A stretch of DNA of 9,175 bases. Origin: Candidatus Cloacimonadota bacterium. GTDB taxonomy: Bacteria; Cloacimonadota; Cloacimonadia; Cloacimonadales; Cloacimonadaceae. The notes beneath the pieces were generated by a model, which was not told where the DNA came from, searched no databases, and worked only from the letters and a program-made list of their open reading frames with translations. Both the position numbers and the translations under genes were made by a program. The stretch's first letter is position 1. Every line of letters starts with the position of its first letter. Shown piece by piece: positions 1 to 6,141 of this stretch. The stretch is taken from NCBI GenBank assembly GCA_023230025.1, contig JALNYD010000099.1, forward strand, positions 1 through 9,175, written 5' to 3'.

Positions 1-246
1 GAATTGGATGTCTTTAGCACTCGCCGGGATATCTTCCTGGATGTTCCGGATATCAGCGATGCCACCCTCAAGACCAAGATTGAATCCCTGGGCAAATACA
101 AGGGACGCAACGAACCGATCGTCATCATCAGCCACTGCCACAACCAGGAAAAACTGGATGGCCTCAGGAAGTTCATCGACCAGATCCAGGACATGGGGAT
201 AAAGATCGTATCTTTGAAGAAAGCTTTCCCGGAAGCCAGAGCGTAG
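1..246 (+). CDS. Divergent polysaccharide deacetylase (YibQ-like), C-terminal fragment
   Basis: Frame 1 is open from the first base to the TAG at 244-246, giving the last 81 residues of a protein whose start lies left of the window. The fragment has the pattern of the end of the divergent polysaccharide deacetylase family (YibQ / DUF610): a strand RRDIFLD (residues 8-14 of the fragment), a helix with paired charged residues, then PIVIISHCHN, where the family usually has an IGH-type motif, a helix ending in the glycine of DMGIKIV, and a final strand leading into a short helix. Family members are NodB-fold proteins, usually exported, thought to act on envelope or extracellular polysaccharide; exact substrates are poorly known. 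No N-terminal signal or metal-binding Asp can be judged because that part is missing. The gene converges on the minus-strand operon across a 318-bp repeat-bearing gap. The family call is by recalled motif pattern only. Confidence 0.7.
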   Translation, partial: ELDVFSTRRDIFLDVPDISDATLKTKIESLGKYKGRNEPIVIISHCHNQEKLDGLRKFIDQIQDMGIKIVSLKKAFPEARA

Positions 247-256
247 AACACAGAAT

Positions 257-340
257 CGTATCGTAGCTTTCCGAAACTACATGTCGTATCGTAGCTTTCC
301 GAAGCTACATGCCGTATCGTAGCTTTCCGAAGCTACGTTA
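257..340. repeat. Three tandem 28-bp units, each with a hairpin
   Basis: Units start at 257, 285 and 313 with an exact 28-bp period; each opens with CGTATCGTAGCTTTCCGAA. The third is near-complete and diverges in its last four bases. Each unit contains a palindrome, GTAGCTT-TCCG-AAGCTAC, at 263-280, 291-308 and 319-336: a 7-bp stem with a 4-nt loop. The third copy extends to 8 bp (318-337). The first copy has one change (A at 276 instead of G) that breaks one pair. Related sequence lies at 401-411 and again at 7531-7552, so this is a dispersed family in the style of REP (repetitive extragenic palindromic) elements. Likely roles are transcript-end structure or a mobile REP-like element; neither is shown by the sequence. 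Confidence 0.85.
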
Positions 341-384
341 TAATCATTTCAGAGCGCTTTTTTCTCGAAGGATCGGAATCCTCC

Positions 385-409
385 GCTACGAAAGCGTATC
401 GTAGCTTTC
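385..409. repeat. Two mutually exclusive short hairpins
   Basis: GCTACGA (385-391) pairs perfectly with TCGTAGC (399-405) around a 7-nt loop. The overlapping segment GAAAGC (390-395) pairs with GCTTTC (404-409) around an 8-nt loop. The two cannot form together. The right arm of both belongs to a fourth, partial copy of the repeat whose left part (396-411) matches the 28-bp units. A small hairpin GGAT-CGGA-ATCC (370-381) lies just left. The base pairing is seen directly; any function is unknown. Confidence 0.5.
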
Positions 410-419
410 CGCTGCTCCG
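401..419 (-). repeat. Dispersed 19-bp element, inverted copy of 7594-7612
   Basis: Read on the minus strand this segment is CGGAGCAGCGGAAAGCTAC. It matches the plus-strand segment at 7594-7612 (CGGAGCTGCGGAAAGCTCC) at 17 of 19 positions. Its GGAAAGCTAC end is also the complement of the repeat-unit core GTAGCTTTCC, so it belongs to the same family as the tandem array next to it. Confidence 0.6.
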
Positions 420-429
420 CCCCCATTGC

Positions 430-449
430 TTCAGCTCAGTTTCAGCTCA
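430..449. repeat. Short direct repeat, two copies of TTCAGCTCA
   Basis: TTCAGCTCA occurs at 430-438 and again at 441-449, an 11-bp spacing. It is short and could be chance or local slippage. It sits just left of the 451-508 foldback and adds to the low-complexity character of the gap. Confidence 0.4.
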
Positions 450-450
450 T

Positions 451-526
451 CATCAGCCCTGGTTTCCCGCGTCTCACGGGGTGATCACAGGGTAAGCTCA
501 GGCTGATGCCAGGGTAACCCCTCAGG
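451..526. repeat. Foldback and direct repeats downstream of the operon
   Basis: CATCAGCC (451-458) and GGCTGATG (501-508) form a perfect 8-bp inverted repeat around a 42-nt loop. The loop holds a smaller CCCG/CGGG stem (466-469 with 477-480) and the palindrome GTGATCAC (481-488). Overlapping it, CAGGGTAA followed by CTCAGG occurs twice (488-502 and 510-526) with 1 and 3 bases between the two blocks. On the minus strand this begins about 40 nt after the operon's last stop codon, so it would fold in the 3' tail of that transcript. No T-run follows, so if it ends transcription it would have to do so by another mechanism. Confidence 0.45.
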
Positions 527-564
527 GAAGAAGCACCTTTGATACTTGAGTTTATTACACGAAG

Positions 565-1686
565 CTAAGAGAAGTACTCGGTAATCACCTTCATCCATTC
601 GTCAATCTTGATATGCTGGGGGCATTTTGCTAAGCAAGCTCCGCAACTGACGCATTTATCTGCCCGGTTTTCTTCTGGAATAAACATCTGATACTCCATC
701 TGGTGACGAGCTTTGTTGTCAAACATAATGGCTTCATTATAGGTTCCCAATACTGAGGGAATCGCCACTCCATGCGGACAGGGCAGGCAATAGCGGCATT
801 CCGAACAGAGTATGGGGATCTTTCTGATATAGGCTCTGCGTGCTCTATGATATCGGGACAAATCCTTATCATTGAGGATTCCGGCTTTTGCTTTCTTTGC
901 GAGGCGGATGTTTTCCTTCACCTGCTCCGGACTGGACATCCCGGAAAGCAGAACAGTGCAATGCTCAAGGTTCCATACCCAGTTCAAGGCACGTTCCAAA
1001 GGAGTGTTAGGATCATTTTTCCATACTTTTGCCACTTCGTCAGGCATGGTTTGCACCAGTTTTCCACCCCGTAGAGGTTCCATGCTGATGATTCCAATTC
1101 CCTTTTCTGATGCCAGATTGTAGCCTCTCATCCCAGCTTGATAGTGGGTATCAAGATAGTTCAACATAAACTGGGTGAAATCCCAATCCCAAGCTTCCAG
1201 AATATTTTTGAAGGTTTTGTAGTTGTCATGAAACGAGAATCCGGCAAAGCGAATGCGTCCATCAGCCTTTGCCTGAGTCAGGAAATCAAAGACTCCCAGC
1301 TTCTTCATGGCCGGGAAGCTTTTTTTGTTCAGAGCATGCAAAAGGTAGTAATCGATATGGTCAGTTTGTAGATGCTCCAATTGCTGGTTCAAATAGCTGT
1401 CCATGTCCTCTCGCGTCTTCACCTTCCAACAGGGAAGCTTGGTCGCCACATACACCGAGGAACGCTCTATCTGCTTCAGAAACTGCCCGAGCAAGGTTTC
1501 ACTTTCGCCATCATGATAAGGCCAGGCGGTATCATAGTAGTTAACTCCATTTTGATAGGCATAGTGGAGCATGGCAAAGCTCTTCTCCTGATCAATTTTC
1601 CCATCTTCAAGCGTGGGAAACCTCATGCAGCCGAAACCCAGAATGGACAATTTATCGGAAGATTTTGGCATAGTACGGTATTGCAT
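565..1686 (-). CDS. Aldo/keto reductase with C-terminal 2x[4Fe-4S] ferredoxin-like domain
   Basis: This 373-residue protein has an aldo/keto reductase TIM barrel (about residues 10-270) joined to a C-terminal iron-sulfur segment. The AKR tetrad is visible as D52, Y57, K83 and H117 (in YDTAWPYHDG, ATKLP and YLLHAL), so NAD(P)H-dependent carbonyl reduction is expected; the substrate cannot be read. The C-terminus has C294-x2-C297-x2-C300-x2-C303-P and C345-x2-C348-x2-C351-x3-C355-P, enough ligands for two [4Fe-4S] clusters. This is a known 'predicted oxidoreductase of the AKR family' architecture, common in anaerobes. No signal peptide is visible, so it is probably cytoplasmic. The start is firm: AAGGAG (1693-1698) lies 6 nt upstream, inside the last two codons of uvrC, and the ATG follows the uvrC stop by 3 nt. 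It is the last gene of the minus-strand operon. Whether the clusters carry electrons to the active site or to a partner is unknown. Confidence 0.9.
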   Translation of the reverse strand: MQYRTMPKSSDKLSILGFGCMRFPTLEDGKIDQEKSFAMLHYAYQNGVNYYDTAWPYHDGESETLLGQFLKQIERSSVYVATKLPCWKVKTREDMDSYLNQQLEHLQTDHIDYYLLHALNKKSFPAMKKLGVFDFLTQAKADGRIRFAGFSFHDNYKTFKNILEAWDWDFTQFMLNYLDTHYQAGMRGYNLASEKGIGIISMEPLRGGKLVQTMPDEVAKVWKNDPNTPLERALNWVWNLEHCTVLLSGMSSPEQVKENIRLAKKAKAGILNDKDLSRYHRARRAYIRKIPILCSECRYCLPCPHGVAIPSVLGTYNEAIMFDNKARHQMEYQMFIPEENRADKCVSCGACLAKCPQHIKIDEWMKVITEYFS

Positions 1687-1689
1687 AAA

Positions 1690-3501
1690 TTACTCCTTAT
1701 GTAAGTGCTTATAGATGATCTGAGCAGATTTTTCACCAATCCCTTTAATCCGCATCAGGGTCTCAATCGAGGCATCCTTGACGGCCTCAACGCTGCCAAG
1801 TTCTTTGAGCAAAAGAAACTTGGTGCTTTCCCCCACACCGGGGATCTCCTCCAATTCACTAATCAATGTGCGCTTACTGCGGCGGCTGCGATGAAAGGTG
1901 ATGGCAAATCTGTGAGCTTCATCCCGAATGGCGGTAACCAGACGCAAAGCGGAAGATGATCGGGGCAAAATCACCGATTCGCTGTGGCCTGGAACAAAGA
2001 TCTCCTCTGCGCGTTTAGCAAGGGATACCAAGAATATATCAGTATGGGGCGATTCTGAAAGGATCTTGAAGCTGGCATTCAATTGCCCCTTTCCTCCATC
2101 GATAATGATCAGATCAGGCTTCATCAAAGGCTCCCGATCCAGTTCATTCAAGAACCTCTGCAAGGTTTCCTGCAATGCGGCAAAATCGTTCTGAGTATCT
2201 ATACTGCGAATGATGTAGTGACGATAGAACTTCTTTTTGGCTTTGCCGTTTTCAAAATACACTGCGCTGGAAACTGTGTCTGTGCCTTGAATTGTGGATA
2301 TATCCATACATACCATTTTGCGGGGTAGCTTGTTCAGGCCAAGGCTTTCTTTCAGTTCCTGGATGGGGAAAATGGTGCGGTTAGCTTTGCGTAGATGCGC
2401 CAGCTTCTTTTCTTCAATCAGGTGAAAGGCATTACGCTTTGCCATTGCCAGCAACTTGCTACGTTCGCCGCGTTGAGGGAGGCTTGTGCGATGTTTGAGC
2501 CATGCCGAGAGCGCTTCATAATCATCTGGCTCAAAAGGCAGGAGGATATCACTGGGCAGATCGTCGCGCTGAGCATAGTACAACTTCAAAAAGGAAGCCA
2601 GAATCTTTTCCCTGCTTTCATTGGCCACGTTTTTCATGGGATAGTTCTCTTGATTGATGATTGCCCCTTCCTGCATTCTCAAAACCAGGCACACGGCATC
2701 ATTCTCTTCCTGATAGAAGCCCAGAATGTCAAGATTGCGCTTATCGGCATAGAAGACGGTTTGACGTTTCTGAATCTTCTGGATAGCGATAATGCGATCT
2801 CTTAGTTTTGCTGCTTCTTCAAAGCGCAGGGCTTGAGAAAGCTGATTCATTTCCTGGCGATATTCGTCCAGCACTTCCTCATATCTGCCCTCAAAGAAGC
2901 GAATCATCTTGTTTACGATCAGCATGTATTGACCCTGTGAGATCATGCCGATGCAGGGTGCAGAACATTTACCCAGTTGATAGTTGATACAGGCTTTGCT
3001 AAACACGACCTGACCAATGGGGATTTTACGCTTACAATCGCGAATTGGAAAGAGCCATTCAAAGTTGCGTAGCGTTCGTCTCAGGGATTTTACATCCGTG
3101 TAGGGGCCAAAATAGCGTGAGCCATCCTTGACGATGTCCCGGGTTACAAAGACTCGGGGAAAATCCTCATTAAGAGTAACCTTTACAAAGGGATAGTGCT
3201 TGTCATCTTTGAGCAGGATGTTGTATTTGGGTTGATAGCGCTTGATCAGTGTCGCTTCCAATAGAAAGGCTTCTGCTTCGCTATTGGTGATGATAAAATC
3301 CAGCTCTGCGATGTGTTTTACCAGTTGCTCAGTTTTGGGATCTTTTTCAGTGGCACTGAGATAGCTTTTAATCCTATTTTTAAGTGACACTGCTTTGCCC
3401 ACATAGATTACTTCCCCACTACTATCTTTCCAGAGATAGATGCCTGGATTCTCTGGCAAAAAGGCTATCTTTTCGGCTATTTGCGAAGTAGGCGCTTGCA
3501 T
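1690..3501 (-). CDS. uvrC: UvrABC system protein C (excinuclease subunit)
   Basis: UvrC makes both incisions around a DNA lesion after UvrA and UvrB have located it, in cytoplasmic nucleotide excision repair. At 603 residues it is full length for the family. Domains in order: GIY-YIG nuclease (GIY 20-22, YVG 33-35, R43, metal-ligand candidate E82) for the 3' cut; cysteines C156, C171, C179 and C183, matching the spacing of the reported UvrC Fe-S ligands; a UvrB-binding UVR helix pair (about 207-242, QALRFEEAAKLRDRI); an RNase H-like nuclease with D400 (CMDIS), D468 (IIIDGGKGQL) and H530 (RDEAHRFAITFH) for the 5' cut; and two helix-hairpin-helix motifs (IPGVG 553-557, IKGIG 585-589). Residue 403 is Thr where many homologues have His or Asn. 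The start overlaps the end of murJ by 25 nt; GGGAGG at 3515-3520 is 13 nt upstream, rather far, so reinitiation from murJ may help. Confidence 0.97.
   Translation of the reverse strand: MQAPTSQIAEKIAFLPENPGIYLWKDSSGEVIYVGKAVSLKNRIKSYLSATEKDPKTEQLVKHIAELDFIITNSEAEAFLLEATLIKRYQPKYNILLKDDKHYPFVKVTLNEDFPRVFVTRDIVKDGSRYFGPYTDVKSLRRTLRNFEWLFPIRDCKRKIPIGQVVFSKACINYQLGKCSAPCIGMISQGQYMLIVNKMIRFFEGRYEEVLDEYRQEMNQLSQALRFEEAAKLRDRIIAIQKIQKRQTVFYADKRNLDILGFYQEENDAVCLVLRMQEGAIINQENYPMKNVANESREKILASFLKLYYAQRDDLPSDILLPFEPDDYEALSAWLKHRTSLPQRGERSKLLAMAKRNAFHLIEEKKLAHLRKANRTIFPIQELKESLGLNKLPRKMVCMDISTIQGTDTVSSAVYFENGKAKKKFYRHYIIRSIDTQNDFAALQETLQRFLNELDREPLMKPDLIIIDGGKGQLNASFKILSESPHTDIFLVSLAKRAEEIFVPGHSESVILPRSSSALRLVTAIRDEAHRFAITFHRSRRSKRTLISELEEIPGVGESTKFLLLKELGSVEAVKDASIETLMRIKGIGEKSAQIIYKHLHKE
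1693..1698 (-). promoter_or_regulatory. Ribosome-binding site of the aldo/keto reductase gene
   Basis: On the minus strand AAGGAG forms the last two sense codons of uvrC (Lys-Glu), followed by its TAA and TTT, then the ATG at 1686. The 6-nt spacing is near ideal and fixes the start of the downstream gene. The site is occupied by ribosomes finishing uvrC, so the two genes' translation should be linked. Confidence 0.75.
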
Positions 3502-5039
3502 ATGCTTTGAGTAGCCTCCCGGAAATAGCTGAGCTTTAGCAATACTCCAGCAATGTAAAAGAACAACAGGAACAATGAAACAACGATGATGCTTTTGAAT
3601 AGAAGACCAATCTTGCCATACAACAAGATTGAGGCACTAAGCCAGGTAGCAAAGATATAGAGCACCAGGCAAATTGCCAGGCACTTCAGGATATTGTCAT
3701 AAACTCCAGAGATCTGAATCTGGGGAAACTTGCGCTGGATCAAACGCCGCAGGAGCAGATAATTGATCAACGCGGTGATTGATGTGGATAGTGCTAAACC
3801 CCGATGAGCCATGAACTGCATAAGAACAAAGTTCAGGATTATATTCAGAACCACCATTGCCGCGGCAAGTTTGACGGGAGTCCTGGTATCGCCATGAGCA
3901 TAGAACAGCGGGGTAAGAGTCTGGTTCAAGCTGTAAAAGATCAAACCCAGCGAGTAAAACCCAAGAGCCTGAGTGGTCATCACGGCAGCCCTGGCATCAA
4001 AAGCGCCATGGGTAAACAGAATATCCACAAAATCACTGCCCAATACCATGATGATCGTGGTAACGGGAAGCATGATATAAGCCAGATTCAAGCTGGTAAA
4101 GCGAATACCTTTGGAAAGCTCCGCATATTCGCCCTTGCTGGCATATCGGGAATACATCGGTAAAACCGCAGTTGAGGCACTGATGGCAAAGATGCCCAAG
4201 GGAAGCTGCATCAGGCGATTACCATAGCCCAAAGCGGTAATGCTGCCAATGGGTAAAAAACTTGCCATCAAGGCATCGGCAATCAGATTGATCTCGCGGA
4301 TGCCAATGCCAACCATACTAGGCAGAAAGCGCTTCCAAAGTGTGCTTAGCGCACTTGAACCCAGATCAATAAACAACTTCCAGCGATAACCCACTCTTTT
4401 CAAATATGGCAGGTTGATCACCGTCTGCAAAAATCCTCCGATCACCACTCCCCAACCTGCAACATAGATCAACTGCTCTGGCGAGAGCCTGAAAAGCCAA
4501 TACGGTATGACTATGCTCAGTATCATGCCAATATTCAGTAGTGCGCTGGAAAGACCTGTCATAAAGAAGTAATCATGAGAGTTCAAGATGGCAATAAAGG
4601 TGGATGAAAGCCCAATAAAGAAGAGGTAGGGGAAAATGATGCGCGTTAGCTTGATGGCTACCTCTGTGCTCTGAGGAGCCAGCCCGGGATATAACAGCCT
4701 TACAATCAGAGGTGCAAGGGCTATTCCTGTTATTGTCAACAGCAGCAGAAACAGGGTCAGTAAACTAAGCATATTGAGTGCAAAATCCCTCTGATGTTTC
4801 CGGTCTTGCTTGATTCCAATCTCATTGTAGATTGGCACAAATGCTGTGGAAAGAGCCCCTTCCCCAAAGAGACGGCGCAATAGATTGGGTATATTATACG
4901 CCACATTGAAAGCATCATTCAGATAACCGCCCCCAAAAAAGAAGGCCATCACCTGATCCCGTACCAAGCCCAATATGCGGCTCAGGAAAACCGCAATACT
5001 CATCACACTGATGTTTCGTGCCAGACCTTTTTCGCTCAT
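3477..5039 (-). CDS. murJ: Lipid II flippase MurJ (MVF family)
   Basis: MurJ moves the peptidoglycan precursor lipid II across the inner membrane. The 520-residue product is almost wholly hydrophobic, consistent with the family's 14 transmembrane helices and MOP-superfamily fold. Characteristic N-terminal segments are present: SRILGLVRD (20-28, R21 and R27), NDAFNVAYNIPNLLRR (41-56, with D42 and the R55/R56 pair) and FGEGALSTAFVPI (58-70). The central cavity arginine equivalent to E. coli R270 is probably R275 in GNRLMQLPLG. The very end (about 505-520) is basic and cytoplasmic-looking (CKRLLRK). Its ATG overlaps the holB stop as ATGA (5036-5039) and I see no Shine-Dalgarno sequence upstream, so translation is probably coupled to holB. 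Its 3' end overlaps uvrC by 25 nt. Linkage of a flippase to repair and replication genes is co-transcription rather than an obvious pathway. Confidence 0.96.
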   Translation of the reverse strand: MSEKGLARNISVMSIAVFLSRILGLVRDQVMAFFFGGGYLNDAFNVAYNIPNLLRRLFGEGALSTAFVPIYNEIGIKQDRKHQRDFALNMLSLLTLFLLLLTITGIALAPLIVRLLYPGLAPQSTEVAIKLTRIIFPYLFFIGLSSTFIAILNSHDYFFMTGLSSALLNIGMILSIVIPYWLFRLSPEQLIYVAGWGVVIGGFLQTVINLPYLKRVGYRWKLFIDLGSSALSTLWKRFLPSMVGIGIREINLIADALMASFLPIGSITALGYGNRLMQLPLGIFAISASTAVLPMYSRYASKGEYAELSKGIRFTSLNLAYIMLPVTTIIMVLGSDFVDILFTHGAFDARAAVMTTQALGFYSLGLIFYSLNQTLTPLFYAHGDTRTPVKLAAAMVVLNIILNFVLMQFMAHRGLALSTSITALINYLLLRRLIQRKFPQIQISGVYDNILKCLAICLVLYIFATWLSASILLYGKIGLLFKSIIVVSLFLLFFYIAGVLLKLSYFREATQSICKRLLRK

Positions 5040-6139
5040 TGCTTATTACAAAGTAAGTTGCGCAAACCCAAAAAGAGATTCAACTGCAAAAGCCCGGGAT
5101 TCACGTTTCCTTCCAGCATCCGCGAATATTCGTCCAGTTTCAATAGATATTCCGGAATCTGATCTGTCAGGTTATCATTGGTCAAGTCTTTGAGCAGATC
5201 AAGCTTATCAAGATTGGTGACCTCCTGGGGAGCATATTCCACGATCGCCAAATCATTCAAAATGATCCCGATATAAGCAATCAGATCGCGAACTGCATCA
5301 GCACTTTCCTTGCTTTTAGCTGCCAGATTCAGGTATTCAAGCGCTGCATCCCGGGCAGCCATATCAAGCATCTCAAAAGCTTTGATGCGCGTTGTATTGC
5401 TGGTATCCTGTGCAATCCGGATCGCTGTTCTGAGGTTGCCCCCGCTAATGCGGGCTGCGCTTTTTGCCATCAGAGTATCAACAGCAAACTGCTCGTAGAG
5501 AATCTCCTGAATCACTGCTTGTGATAAGGGTTTAAAATACACTGGTTGACAGCGAGACAGGATCGTTGGCAACAACTGTGGCAAGCGCTCGGTAATCAGG
5601 ATGATAACGGTTCTATCCGGAGGTTCCTCCAAGGTCTTTAAAAAAGCATTGGCAGTTGCAGTATTCATCATATCGGCATTTTCAATGATTACAATCCGAT
5701 ATTCACCTTCATGAATGGAAAGCTCCAGACGCTTGATCAATAGGCTGATACTCTCTTTGCGAATCTCGGTGGAACCACTGAAATAGAAATCCTGCCAGGG
5801 GCTTTCTTTCTTATTATTAATGTAAGCCTGATACTGCTCCAGAGCTTCGCTATCCTTGATTTCCCCGTCTGCACTCAGCTTAAGGTTTGTGGTGGGAAAA
5901 AGGTAGTTAAAATCTGGATGCTCAAAAGACAGGAACTTGTGACAGGAAGCACAAATCCCGCAGGGACGATACTCCGAACTGGAAAGGCAGTTTAGAGCCA
6001 TTCCAAAGTATAATGCAGTAATAAACTTGCCCACCCCATCACTGCCATGAAAAAGGTAGGCTTGTGAAATCCTCTCATTGCTGATGGCATTGGTAAGCAG
6101 GTCAATCACCTGCTGCTGACCCTTGATTTTGCGAAACAT
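5036..6139 (-). CDS. holB: DNA polymerase III subunit delta-prime (clamp loader)
   Basis: This 367-residue AAA+ protein fits the delta-prime subunit, the stator of the clamp loader that places the beta clamp on DNA. Visible motifs: FRKIKGQQQVIDLL (2-15); a Walker A-like loop GSDGVGKF (32-39) with Phe where an ATPase needs Thr or Ser; four cysteines C51, C60, C63, C66 of the clamp-loader zinc module; a Walker B-like segment VIIENADMM (150-158); NAFLKTLEEPP (164-174); and the clamp-loader signature SRC at 195-197. The altered Walker A fits delta-prime, which does not hydrolyse ATP, better than DnaX gamma/tau; length also argues against DnaX. A charged insert (about 83-125) follows the zinc module, as I recall for Bacteroidetes/FCB delta-prime proteins. 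The ATG lies 2 nt after the stop of the acetyltransferase gene with no clear Shine-Dalgarno sequence, suggesting coupling; its stop overlaps the murJ start. Confidence 0.92.
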   Translation of the reverse strand: MFRKIKGQQQVIDLLTNAISNERISQAYLFHGSDGVGKFITALYFGMALNCLSSSEYRPCGICASCHKFLSFEHPDFNYLFPTTNLKLSADGEIKDSEALEQYQAYINNKKESPWQDFYFSGSTEIRKESISLLIKRLELSIHEGEYRIVIIENADMMNTATANAFLKTLEEPPDRTVIILITERLPQLLPTILSRCQPVYFKPLSQAVIQEILYEQFAVDTLMAKSAARISGGNLRTAIRIAQDTSNTTRIKAFEMLDMAARDAALEYLNLAAKSKESADAVRDLIAYIGIILNDLAIVEYAPQEVTNLDKLDLLKDLTNDNLTDQIPEYLLKLDEYSRMLEGNVNPGLLQLNLFLGLRNLLCNKQ

Positions 6140-6141
6140 CT

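Larger units (their letters stand above)
247..564. other. Repeat-rich convergent intergenic region
   Basis: This 318-bp stretch lies between the stop of the deacetylase gene (plus) and the stop of the aldo/keto reductase gene (minus). I see no credible coding frame. Its left third is a three-unit tandem array of a 28-bp hairpin sequence, its middle holds two competing short hairpins and an inverted copy of a dispersed element, and its right third holds short direct repeats, the palindrome GTGATCAC (481-488) and an 8-bp foldback. No stem is followed by a clear T-run in either direction, so classical intrinsic terminators are not evident. The tandem hairpins are nonetheless well placed to block or process read-through from both converging transcripts. 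Confidence 0.75.

Noticed and set aside
257..340. Possible CRISPR array
   Set aside because: The 28-bp units abut with no unique spacers between them, only three exist, and no cas gene is present.
2395..2805. 136-codon plus-strand frame inside uvrC
   Set aside because: It is antisense to a full-length UvrC whose domains are all present.
1690..3501. UvrC residue 403 is Thr instead of the common His
   Set aside because: Asn is also found at this place in other bacteria as I recall, and the metal-binding Asp400, Asp468 and His530 are intact, so inactivation is not implied.
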